Below, piece after piece: positions 1 to 5,787 of a stretch of DNA of 5,787 nt. Both the position numbers and the translations under genes were made by a program. Position 1 is the stretch's first letter. Each line of letters starts with the position of its first letter. This stretch comes from Pontiella sp. (GTDB lineage Bacteria; Verrucomicrobiota; Kiritimatiellia; Kiritimatiellales; Pontiellaceae): contig JAOZSZ010000094.1 in NCBI GenBank assembly GCA_029939385.1, positions 1-5,787 of the forward strand, written 5' to 3'. Below the pieces are notes generated by a model. The model saw nothing but the letters and a program-made list of their open reading frames with translations, was not told the origin of the DNA and made no database searches.

Positions 1-28
1 ATTTTAACAGATTGAAAATCAAAGAACT

Positions 29-33
29 AAGGA
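29..33 (+). promoter_or_regulatory. Ribosome binding site of aroC
   Basis: AAGGA lies six bases before the ATG at 40, an ideal Shine-Dalgarno spacing. It supports that start, as does the fit of the protein's N-terminus to chorismate synthases. The 39 bases before the ATG are AT-rich and too short to show a promoter with confidence; they may include the end of an upstream gene. Confidence 0.7.
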
Positions 34-39
34 TTTAAT

Positions 40-1122
40 ATGTCGAGTACGACAGGAATGCTATTCGCGGTATCTACCTATGGAGAATCACACGGGAAAG
101 CCGTTGGAGCGATTATAGATGGTTGTCCTGCTAATGTGCAGTTAAGCGAAGCCGATATTCAACCGCAACTCTCCCGCCGCCGGCCGGGTCAGAGCGATAT
201 GACCACTCCGCGCGATGAAGCCGACCAAGTGATCATTCTTTCGGGAGTTGAAAATGGAAAGACCCTTGGAACGCCTATTGGGCTAATGGTTAATAACCGG
301 GATCAACGCCCCGGGGATTATCAAGAAATGAGTGATGTGCCTCGCCCATCACACGCCGATTTTACCTATCAAATGAAATATGGAAACCGTGCCGCGAGTG
401 GTGGCGGGCGATCGAGTGCTCGCGAAACCATTGGGCGTGTTGCCGCGGGTGCGATTGCTGAAAAGATTCTTAAGGAACGTTTGGGGACAAAGATTACCGC
501 CTGGGTCAGCTCCGTTGGTGAGATCAATGCTCGCGATATGACTCGAGATGGCCTGACTCGTAAGCAGATCGATTCCAATGTGATTCGTTGTCCCGACGAA
601 GCCGTTGCGGATCAAATGATCAAGCTTGTTGCCGCAACTCGTGATCGTAAAGATTCGGTGGGCGGCATTCTAACGTGTGTGATCGAAAATGTTCCAATAG
701 GCCTCGGCGAGCCCATTTTCGATAAAATGGAAGCTAAATTGGCCCAAGCCATGCTTTCAATTCCTGCAACGAAAGGGTTTGAGATCGGTTCTGGGTTTTC
801 GGGTGCACGGATGTTTGGTTCCGATCATAATGACCCATTTGTGCAAAAAGAGGGACGATTGGGAACCACAACCAATTACAGTGGAGGGGTGCAGGGCGGT
901 ATTACGAATGGTGAACCTATTGTTTTTCGTGTGGCTTTTAAACCCCCAGCCACCATTGGGATCGCACAGGAAACCGCTACGTTTGCAGGCGAGGCCACGG
1001 TGTTAGAAGCCAAAGGCCGCCACGACCCCTGTGTGGTGCCGCGTGCCGTTCCAATTGTTGAAACGACGGCTGCGTTGGTGCTAATGGATTTGTTCCTTCG
1101 TCAGAGCTATCGCAATCATTGA
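40..1122 (+). CDS. aroC: Chorismate synthase
   Basis: This enzyme catalyses the last shikimate-pathway step, converting 5-enolpyruvylshikimate-3-phosphate to chorismate with reduced FMN, in the cytoplasm. Chorismate feeds aromatic amino acids, folate and quinones. The 360-residue length matches the family (about 350-400). All three family signatures are visible: GESHG at residues 15-19, [18 protein letters not shown] at 121-138, and RHDPC at 327-331 running to the conserved Glu341. RPSHAD at 102-107 carries the second conserved histidine (His105), with His18 in the first signature; these two histidines are known in the family to act in catalysis near FMN. The start at 40 puts the GESHG motif at the usual distance from the N-terminus. 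It is the first complete gene of the series, 16 bases before the maturase ATG, and has no functional link to the genes that follow. The sequence does not show whether it has its own flavin reductase activity. Confidence 0.98.
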   Translation: MSSTTGMLFAVSTYGESHGKAVGAIIDGCPANVQLSEADIQPQLSRRRPGQSDMTTPRDEADQVIILSGVENGKTLGTPIGLMVNNRDQRPGDYQEMSDVPRPSHADFTYQMKYGNRAASGGGRSSARETIGRVAAGAIAEKILKERLGTKITAWVSSVGEINARDMTRDGLTRKQIDSNVIRCPDEAVADQMIKLVAATRDRKDSVGGILTCVIENVPIGLGEPIFDKMEAKLAQAMLSIPATKGFEIGSGFSGARMFGSDHNDPFVQKEGRLGTTTNYSGGVQGGITNGEPIVFRVAFKPPATIGIAQETATFAGEATVLEAKGRHDPCVVPRAVPIVETTAALVLMDLFLRQSYRNH

Positions 1123-1127
1123 TTTTT

Positions 1128-1132
1128 AAGGA
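1128..1132 (+). promoter_or_regulatory. Ribosome binding site deciding the maturase start
   Basis: AAGGA ends six bases before the ATG at 1139. An in-frame TTG at 1133 directly abuts this site and cannot be served by it, so 1139 is the likely start. The spacing and sequence are the same as at aroC. Confidence 0.7.
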
Positions 1133-1138
1133 TTGGGA

Positions 1139-2464
1139 ATGAGCAATGCTCCATATCTTTCTGCCATGTCGCGATCATTTCATGTAATGACCAAGCCGAT
1201 AGGTCCGTTATGTAACCTCGATTGTAAGTATTGTTTTTATCTTGAGAAGGAAAAGTTATTCCCTGCGGATGAAGACTACAGAATGAGCGACGAGGTGCTT
1301 GAAACCTATATCCGTAAATATATCCAAAGTCAGAATACGCCCGAAATTCACTTTACTTGGCAGGGGGGCGAGCCAACCTTAATGGGGCTTGATTTCTTTC
1401 GTAAAGGGGTCGCCCTTCAGCGGCAATATGCGGGAGGGCGTCCGGTGCATAATGCGTTCCAGACGAATGGAGTCCTCTTGGATGATGAATGGTGCAAATT
1501 CTTTGCTCACGAAAAGTTTCTAGTGGGTTTGAGTCTCGATGGGCCCGAGCACATTCATAATCGCTATCGTATCGACAAGGGGGGCGCGGGGACGTTCGAT
1601 CAAGTGATGAATGCGCTACGGACATTAAAAAAGTGGAGGGTGGAGTTTAATACGCTCACGTGTGTTACGCGTCAAACCCCGCCCGAAGCCGTAGAAATTT
1701 ATACCTTCCTCAAAAAGCAGGGAGTGCAGTTTATGCAGTTCATTCCCATTATTGAACGATCAGGGGATCGCGTTGCGCACAGCCTAGGGCTCGATCTGGC
1801 CGTGCCTCCGGATTTAAGTCTAAAGAATAATCCAGAACGTATGATGCCGTGGGCGGTTTCATCGGAAGGCTTCGGAGATTTTCTCATCACTATTTTTGAT
1901 GAGTGGATGAAGGTGGATGTGGGGCAGGTTTTTGTAAATATTTTCGATGTCATGTTGAATGCATGGAGTGGGTTGGAACCGGGACTATGTACCTTTACGC
2001 GTTATTGTGGACAGGGAGTGGCCATGGAACATGATGGGAGTATTTATTCATGCGATCATTACGTTTATCCCTCCTATTTCCTTGGAAATATTATGGATAT
2101 TTCGCTGGAGGAAATGATTTATTCTTCAGCTCAAGTTAAGTTTGGTCAGGATAAATGGGATGCCCTTCCAACGTATTGTCGAGAGTGCGCGTTTCTATTT
2201 GCTTGTCATGGAGGATGCCCAAAACATCGTTTTACGAACACCCCCGAGGGCGCATCGGGATTGAATTATTTATGCACGGGCTATAAAAAGTTTTTTAAAC
2301 ACATTGACCCCAAAATGCGTAAAATGGCGGCACTTGTTCAAAAGGGACAGCCTGCCGCGGCTATAATGGAAAAGGATTCTGAAGGCGTGAGCGAGAGTGT
2401 GGGGCGTAATGATTGGTGTGCCTGTGGAAGTGGAAAGAAATTTAAAAAATGCTGCGGAAAATAA
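1139..2464 (+). CDS. Anaerobic sulfatase-maturating enzyme (radical SAM/SPASM) with C-terminal SEC-C motif
   Basis: A cytoplasmic radical SAM enzyme that, in this family, oxidises the active-site Cys or Ser of a type I sulfatase to formylglycine without oxygen. It has 441 residues from ATG 1139. CNLDCKYC at 25-32 supplies the three cysteines of the SAM [4Fe-4S] cluster, and GGEP at 76-79 is the SAM-binding motif. The SPASM region has eight cysteines: 284, 290, 305, 347, 350, 356, 360 and 379. Their spacing follows, nearly residue for residue, the two auxiliary clusters of the Clostridium perfringens enzyme as I recall it. Asp306 in CDHYVYP sits where that family has its catalytic Asp. Residues 427-439 (CACGSGKKFKKCC) form a SEC-C zinc motif, like the SecA tail, after a linker at about 400-422. 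No sulfatase is in the window, so the substrate lies elsewhere. Four bases separate it from the PPIase gene. The radical SAM/SPASM assignment is certain. Sulfatase as substrate is very likely, but related SPASM enzymes modify other proteins or peptides. Confidence 0.93.
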   Translation: MSNAPYLSAMSRSFHVMTKPIGPLCNLDCKYCFYLEKEKLFPADEDYRMSDEVLETYIRKYIQSQNTPEIHFTWQGGEPTLMGLDFFRKGVALQRQYAGGRPVHNAFQTNGVLLDDEWCKFFAHEKFLVGLSLDGPEHIHNRYRIDKGGAGTFDQVMNALRTLKKWRVEFNTLTCVTRQTPPEAVEIYTFLKKQGVQFMQFIPIIERSGDRVAHSLGLDLAVPPDLSLKNNPERMMPWAVSSEGFGDFLITIFDEWMKVDVGQVFVNIFDVMLNAWSGLEPGLCTFTRYCGQGVAMEHDGSIYSCDHYVYPSYFLGNIMDISLEEMIYSSAQVKFGQDKWDALPTYCRECAFLFACHGGCPKHRFTNTPEGASGLNYLCTGYKKFFKHIDPKMRKMAALVQKGQPAAAIMEKDSEGVSESVGRNDWCACGSGKKFKKCCGK

Positions 2465-2468
2465 TATA

Positions 2469-3365
2469 ATGAGTGAACCCAAAAAACGTCCCATTCTTGT
2501 GAATGGTGAACCGGTGGATGAATCTTTAATTCAACAGGAATTACAACGGCTTACCGAGCGTTATGCTCAAGAAATGAGTCCGCAGGAAATGGAAGAAAAT
2601 CAAGTAAAGATAGTCTCCGATGCTTGCGAAAATGCGGTTGAACGTCTGTTGCTTATGCAAAAAGCGCGGGAGGTGATCGCGAAGATTCGTCCGGAGGAGA
2701 TTGAGGCTCGTTTTACGGCGCTTAAAAGTCAGCATGGAGGGGATGAGGAATTTAGAAAGCACTTTAATTTAAAACCTGAGGATGAAGATAAAATTAAGGC
2801 CAACCTTGAAGATGGAGTGCGGTTAGAAAAATATTTTGATGAGCTTTGCACAGAAGTCATTCGCCCCGATGAGGCCGATTTGCAAGCGTACTATGATGAG
2901 CATAGAGAAGAATTCTTTATTCCAGAAAGCGTCCATGCCGTTCATATTGTTCAGCATCCGTCGACTGAGCGTCCCGTAGAAAAAGTATATGCCGAGTTGC
3001 TCAATATCCGCGAACGCTTGAGTGCTGGAGAGGATTTCGATGCGTTGGCGAAAGAATATTCGCATTGTCAGGACGGGGGATATGATTTGGGCTATTTTTC
3101 TCGCGGACAGATGGTGCAAGTCTTTGAGGATATTGCATTTGCAATGCCTGTCGGAGAGTATAGCGATATTTTTCAGAGTGAATTTGGTTATCACCTTCTT
3201 AAGGTGCTTGATCACAAACCTGAGATTTATCGTGAATTCAAAGAGGTGCGTTACGATATTGAAAGCATGTTGTTCGATGCCGGGAAGAATGATGCGATTG
3301 GAGTGATGGCTGATGCGTTACGGACTTCGGCTCATATTCAAAATTTGGAAGTGATGGACGTTTAG
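2469..3365 (+). CDS. Parvulin-type peptidyl-prolyl isomerase, SurA/PpiC-like, no signal peptide
   Basis: A 298-residue protein predicted to catalyse cis/trans isomerisation of prolyl bonds and act as a folding chaperone. Residues about 8-130 form a helical, charged SurA-type N-terminal region beginning ILVNGEPVDE, a typical opening of such domains. Residues about 153-248 are the rotamase domain: VHAVHIV at 155-161, AGEDFDALAKEYS at 186-198, then DLGYFSRGQM at 206-215 and FGYHLLKV at 239-246. A helical tail of about 50 residues follows. The ATG at 2469 was chosen because it follows the maturase stop by four bases. An upstream in-frame ATG at 2397 would overlap the SEC-C coding region and adds no hydrophobic segment. 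Neither start gives a signal peptide, so the protein is probably cytoplasmic, unlike SurA or PrsA. It lies between a protein-modifying enzyme and tat genes, which suggests a role in pre-export folding; that role is inferred. The upstream AT-rich stretch has only a weak GGA ribosome site, so translation may depend on the maturase gene. Confidence 0.9.
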   Translation: MSEPKKRPILVNGEPVDESLIQQELQRLTERYAQEMSPQEMEENQVKIVSDACENAVERLLLMQKAREVIAKIRPEEIEARFTALKSQHGGDEEFRKHFNLKPEDEDKIKANLEDGVRLEKYFDELCTEVIRPDEADLQAYYDEHREEFFIPESVHAVHIVQHPSTERPVEKVYAELLNIRERLSAGEDFDALAKEYSHCQDGGYDLGYFSRGQMVQVFEDIAFAMPVGEYSDIFQSEFGYHLLKVLDHKPEIYREFKEVRYDIESMLFDAGKNDAIGVMADALRTSAHIQNLEVMDV

Positions 3366-3367
3366 CT

Positions 3368-3712
3368 ATGATGGATACTTTTTTACATCTTTCCTTTATT
3401 GCTCCCGGTGGCCCTGAAATCCTCGTGGTCATGTTAGTATTACTTATGATGTTTGGTGCAAAAGATGCCCCGCGTATTCTTCGCAAACTGAATGAAATTA
3501 TGAGTCAGATTCGTAAGGCCGCCGATGGCTTCAAGCGCGAGGTAATGTATGGCGACCTTCATCATGATGCCTCCGAGGAAAGGTTCCGCGAGGTCGATCA
3601 TAACGAGGAGAATGCTTATGTTGACGACGACGAAGATTTAGTGGATGTCGTTTCTCAGGAGTTAAACGAGGATCTTCCCGAAGACGAGGAGGGTGATGCT
3701 CAAAAAACTTAA
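3368..3712 (+). CDS. tatB: TatB-like twin-arginine translocase subunit (TatA/B family)
   Basis: A single-span inner-membrane protein of 114 residues with the TatA/B layout: a short N-terminus, a membrane helix at about 17-28 starting with Glu17, the FG hinge at 29-30, an amphipathic helix at about 32-56, and a highly acidic tail. Glu17 occupies the polar position at the helix start known in TatB and many TatA proteins. The hinge reads FGAKDAP where classical members have a leucine before the proline, so this copy is divergent. I call it TatB-like because it is longer and further from the TatA consensus than the second copy at 4675, and it directly precedes tatC. TatB normally pairs with TatC in the signal-peptide receptor. 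It starts two bases after the PPIase stop with tandem ATG codons (3368, 3371); the second is possible. It overlaps tatC by 17-20 bases. The alternative is a second TatA-type subunit. Confidence 0.85.
   Translation: MMDTFLHLSFIAPGGPEILVVMLVLLMMFGAKDAPRILRKLNEIMSQIRKAADGFKREVMYGDLHHDASEERFREVDHNEENAYVDDDEDLVDVVSQELNEDLPEDEEGDAQKT
3687..3692 (+). promoter_or_regulatory. Ribosome binding site of tatC, inside tatB
   Basis: AGGAGG lies inside the end of tatB. It abuts a GTG at 3693 and ends three bases before the ATG at 3696. The short spacing favours ATG 3696 over GTG 3693. The overlap suggests translational coupling of tatB and tatC. Confidence 0.6.
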
Positions 3713-4673
3713 ATCACTCAAGGATAAATTTCACTATGATGATAGTGAGATGCCCTTCCTCGAACATTTGGAAGAATTCCGGAAGGCGGCGATCCGAACG
3801 GTGCTCGCCTTGGTGGCGGGGGTATTATTATGCCTCCCATTTGCCGATCATTTGATTGCTATTCTGCGCGCTCCGGCAGAGCCCTATATTGAGAAGGGAA
3901 TAGAAGAATTCTTTCAGGACGCCTCCCTGACTTTATTAATTCCTGAAGAGGCGTTGAATGAGACTGCGCTGATCCAGGGGGCCGGCGGAACCAACTATTA
4001 TAATGTAAAAGCGGAGTGGGTTGCTCCGGTATCTAAAAAATCGACATCAGGAGTGATTCGACTTCAGTTTTCTGAGCCGGCGGCCGCCATTAAAATGTGG
4101 TTAACCGTCTCCTTTTTTGGGGGGCTTTTACTGAGTCTTCCCGCGTTGGTATTCATCATCGGTTCGTTTATTATGCCGGGAGTCCGCAATATTGAACGGA
4201 AGGTGATTAGCCGTATCGCCATCTTTTCGGGCGGTCTATTTTTTGCTGGAATTGCCATGGGGTATAAAATCACTTTACCGTTAGCCTTGGGACTCATGCT
4301 TAAAATTGGCGGCTCGTTGGGTGGCGAATCGATCTGGTTCTATAATAAATATATTGCTTTTGCTCTTCAGTTATTACTCGGGTTCGGAATTGCTTTTCAG
4401 TTGCCTGTCGTGATCCTGATTATGGGGAAGATGGGACTGGTTAACTCCACTCAACTTCGTGAAAAACGACGCCATATGATTGTGGGGCTATTGATTTTGG
4501 CAATGCTTTTGACTCCGCCTGATGTTATGACTCAGATGTTGATGGCGGCTCCCTTGATTTTGCTTTATGAGTTTTGTATCTGGTTCCTTCACTTTAGTGG
4601 AAATCGTGCAAGTCCGCCGATGAAGGAAGAAACGGATGCTGAAGAGAAATTAAAAAATCTAAACGAGGAGTAG
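3696..4673 (+). CDS. tatC: Twin-arginine translocase subunit TatC with enlarged first periplasmic loop
   Basis: The multi-span receptor that recognises twin-arginine signal peptides and, with TatA/B subunits, moves folded proteins across the inner membrane. Family marks are clear: FLEHLEEFR at 21-29 (the conserved N-terminal HLxE[LF]R element), a conserved PG before the second cytoplasmic loop at 161-162 followed by ER at 167-168, FGIAFQLPV at 230-238, and LTPPDVMTQ at 272-280. Membrane segments are roughly 32-50, 134-158, 173-200, 218-243, 260-274 and 282-298. A charged tail of about 25 residues follows. At 325 residues it is longer than the usual 240-260. Nearly all the excess is between segments 1 and 2, at residues about 51-133. 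GTG 3693 would add one residue, but the ribosome site sits better with ATG 3696. It is flanked by two TatA/B-family genes, overlapping the first and one base from the second. Confidence 0.95.
   Translation: MLKKLKSLKDKFHYDDSEMPFLEHLEEFRKAAIRTVLALVAGVLLCLPFADHLIAILRAPAEPYIEKGIEEFFQDASLTLLIPEEALNETALIQGAGGTNYYNVKAEWVAPVSKKSTSGVIRLQFSEPAAAIKMWLTVSFFGGLLLSLPALVFIIGSFIMPGVRNIERKVISRIAIFSGGLFFAGIAMGYKITLPLALGLMLKIGGSLGGESIWFYNKYIAFALQLLLGFGIAFQLPVVILIMGKMGLVNSTQLREKRRHMIVGLLILAMLLTPPDVMTQMLMAAPLILLYEFCIWFLHFSGNRASPPMKEETDAEEKLKNLNEE
4665..4670 (+). promoter_or_regulatory. Ribosome binding site of tatA
   Basis: GAGGAG is made of the last two tatC codons. It ends four bases before ATG 4675 and seven before ATG 4678. 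Spacing slightly favours the second of the tandem ATG codons; the product differs by one Met only. Confidence 0.6.
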
Positions 4674-4674
4674 A

Positions 4675-4908
4675 ATGATGCATACATTAGGATTCATGGG
4701 GATGCCGGGACAGATGGAAATTATCCTGATTATTTTTATTATTTTATTATTATTTGGTGCAAAGAAGTTGCCGGAGCTGTCGCGTTCGCTAGGTAAAAGC
4801 TTGGGGGAATTTAAGAAGGGGCAAAAAGAGGGCACCGAGCCCGATCGGGACGACGAAGAGGATCAAAAGGAAATCGAATCGTCTGATGAGGCTGAAAAAA
4901 GCGAGTAG
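4675..4908 (+). CDS. tatA: Twin-arginine translocase subunit TatA
   Basis: A 77-residue single-span protein with a classic TatA pattern: a short Met- and Gly-rich N-terminus, a membrane helix at about 15-26 opened by Gln13 and Glu15, the hinge FGAKKLPEL at 27-35, an amphipathic basic helix to about 50, and a short, very acidic tail. TatA protomers are known to assemble at TatBC to let folded substrates pass. The hinge matches the consensus, unlike the upstream TatB-like copy, and both copies share FGAK and the same 11-residue stretch between the helix Glu and the FG. It begins one base after the tatC stop and ends three bases before the protease gene, so it is surely co-transcribed. The helix is coded by a T/A-rich run at about 4720-4755 dominated by ATT and TTA codons. 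ATG 4678 is an alternative start. Confidence 0.94.
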   Translation: MMHTLGFMGMPGQMEIILIIFIILLLFGAKKLPELSRSLGKSLGEFKKGQKEGTEPDRDDEEDQKEIESSDEAEKSE

Positions 4909-4911
4909 ATT

Positions 4912-5709
4912 ATGGATGAACGCCGACAGCATATTGAACTGACGCCAGAGGAAGATCGTGAAAACACGCGGGCGGTGATTGCACATGTCATTCCGTTTGC
5001 CATTTGGTTAACTTTAATGGTGTGGCTTGGAGATCCCTCGGGGTGGAAATATGCCGCGCGTTCATTTGCGGGTCTCGGATTGATGCTTATATTCCGCCCC
5101 TGGCGTTGGTATCCGCGTCTTCAACTAAAAAATATTCTTCCGGCATTGGGCGTTGGTGTTCTTATCTTTTTTGTTTGGGTTGGTTTTGAAACCCCTTGGA
5201 TGGCTGAAAATGTTCCGCTCGTAACAGAATGGTATGACCGCCTTTTTGTGGATCTCATCTCCCCCTTTAAATTACGTGAACTTCATGATATCGGAACTGG
5301 GGTGATGGCCCCTTACGAGGTAATCGAAGAGGGTGTAAATGCAGGCCGACATGTTTATGATCCAAAAACAACGGGGTGGTTAAACTTTGGGATACATATG
5401 CTGGGTACTTCCGTCATCATTGCGATGATTGAAGAATTTTTCTTTCGGGGATTTCTTTATCGCTGGATGCTTGGAAGTCCCTTTTTTAAAATAGATGCCG
5501 GCAAATTGCATTGGCCCATGTTATTGGTGATTTCTTGTTTCTTTGGAATCGAACATTTTGAATGGATGGCGGGGATCATCTGCGGTATCGCATTTGGTTT
5601 GCTCTATATTAAAACGCAAGATATCTGGGCCACGATCATCGCCCACGGAACCACAAACTTTTTGCTGGGACTCTATGTGATCAAGTATAATGCCTATCAG
5701 TTTTGGTAA
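4912..5709 (+). CDS. CPBP/CAAX-type intramembrane protease, resembling the exosortase-associated CAAX-related family
   Basis: A 265-residue polytopic membrane protein of the CPBP (Abi/CAAX protease) superfamily, whose members are intramembrane metal-dependent proteases or are presumed so. All three superfamily motifs are intact: EEFFFR at 174-179 (Glu174, Glu175, Arg179), FGIEH at 211-215 (His215) and HGTTN at 245-249 (His245, Asn249). Glu175 and the histidines are expected to sit at the active site. A charged N-terminus of about 20 residues is followed by membrane segments at about 22-40, 50-62, 75-92, 158-178, 203-213, 217-234 and 238-256. Between 93 and 157 lies a long non-membrane region with no motif I recognise. 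LPALGVGVLIFFVWVGFE at 76-93 resembles the CAAX prenyl protease-related family found near exosortase/PEP-CTERM systems, from memory only. It starts three bases after tatA with a weak ribosome site, implying coupling. Its substrate is unknown; it need not act on Tat cargo. Confidence 0.88.
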   Translation: MDERRQHIELTPEEDRENTRAVIAHVIPFAIWLTLMVWLGDPSGWKYAARSFAGLGLMLIFRPWRWYPRLQLKNILPALGVGVLIFFVWVGFETPWMAENVPLVTEWYDRLFVDLISPFKLRELHDIGTGVMAPYEVIEEGVNAGRHVYDPKTTGWLNFGIHMLGTSVIIAMIEEFFFRGFLYRWMLGSPFFKIDAGKLHWPMLLVISCFFGIEHFEWMAGIICGIAFGLLYIKTQDIWATIIAHGTTNFLLGLYVIKYNAYQFW

Positions 5710-5720
5710 TCTATCGGGTA

Positions 5721-5727
5721 GGGGAGG
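5721..5727 (+). promoter_or_regulatory. Purine-rich ribosome binding site before the right-edge reading frame
   Basis: GGGGAGG lies two bases before the ATG at 5730. The match is strong but the spacing is very short, as at tatC. Confidence 0.4.
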
Positions 5728-5729
5728 CG

Positions 5730-5787
5730 ATGGCTGGAACCTTCGGATCTTTTCCTTCTAAAAACCGCTTGCAAAGGGTGGGGGGCT
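5730..5787 (+). CDS. Possible start of a next gene, cut by the right edge
   Basis: An open frame begins at ATG 5730, 20 bases after the protease stop, and runs to the window edge with no stop. Its first residues are MAGTFGSFPSKNRLQRVGG. It is preceded by a strong purine-rich site and is on the same strand as everything else, so it plausibly continues the operon. Nineteen residues are too few to recognise a family; the start is hydrophilic and not a signal peptide. No terminator hairpin is seen between it and the protease gene. Confidence 0.4.
   Translation, partial: MAGTFGSFPSKNRLQRVGG

Noticed and set aside
1..38. Short open frame to a TAA at 36-38, possibly the end of an upstream gene
   Set aside because: Only about 11 codons are visible, two frames are equally arguable, and nothing is recognisable.
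12..39. TTGAAA (12-17) and TTTAAT (34-39), 16 bases apart, resembling a sigma-70 promoter
   Set aside because: Transcription would begin inside aroC and leave out its good ribosome site at 29-33, so this is likely chance in AT-rich sequence.
779..1006. 75-residue forward open frame in another frame of aroC
   Set aside because: It is fully inside aroC, whose conserved signatures are in the main frame, and it has no recognisable domain.
2397..2468. Upstream in-frame ATG extending the PPIase by 24 residues
   Set aside because: It overlaps the SEC-C coding end of the maturase, has no good ribosome site, and adds no signal peptide.
3132..3145. Inverted repeat ATTGC-ATTT-GCAAT
   Set aside because: A five-base stem inside the PPIase coding sequence with no T-run is neither a terminator nor a likely operator.
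2823..3215. 130-residue reverse-strand open frame inside the PPIase gene
   Set aside because: It lies wholly antisense to a well-supported gene, shows no family motif, and its composition looks like an antisense shadow.
4720..4757. T/A-rich run resembling a simple repeat
   Set aside because: It codes the Ile/Leu membrane helix of TatA in the correct frame, which explains the composition.

Overview
The window holds one compact, same-strand gene series with almost no non-coding DNA. It reads aroC (chorismate synthase), an anaerobic sulfatase-maturating radical SAM enzyme with a C-terminal SEC-C zinc motif, a parvulin-type peptidyl-prolyl isomerase without a signal peptide, a TatB-like protein, TatC, TatA, a CPBP/CAAX-type membrane protease, and the first codons of a possible next gene. 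Junctions run from a 17-20 base overlap (tatB/tatC) to gaps of 1 to 20 bases. No internal terminator or convincing promoter is visible, so the block looks like part of an operon whose promoter lies left of the window.

Organism: a Gram-negative-type bacterium of moderate GC. A maturase of this kind, a Tat operon and a CPBP protease resembling the exosortase-associated CAAX-related family together suggest the PVC group (Kiritimatiellota, Lentisphaerota or Verrucomicrobiota), where sulfatase-rich genomes and PEP-CTERM/exosortase systems are common. This is inferred from gene content only; no phylogenetic marker was compared.

Layout: 40-1122 aroC; 1139-2464 maturase; 2469-3365 PPIase; 3368-3712 tatB-like; 3696-4673 tatC; 4675-4908 tatA; 4912-5709 CPBP protease; 5730 to the right edge, a possible partial gene. 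The only stretches not assigned to a gene are bases 1-39 and short junctions.

How the genes may work together: the maturase converts an active-site Cys or Ser of sulfatases to formylglycine in the cytoplasm. The PPIase, apparently cytoplasmic, could assist folding. TatB/C/A export folded, cofactor-loaded proteins. The order therefore reads like a modify, fold and export line for periplasmic or surface sulfatases, with a membrane protease at the end. Each gene assignment except the last is well supported; the functional coupling is inference. The most notable oddities are the SEC-C motif on the maturase, the missing signal peptide on the SurA-like PPIase, and a TatC whose first periplasmic loop is about 80 residues rather than about 30.
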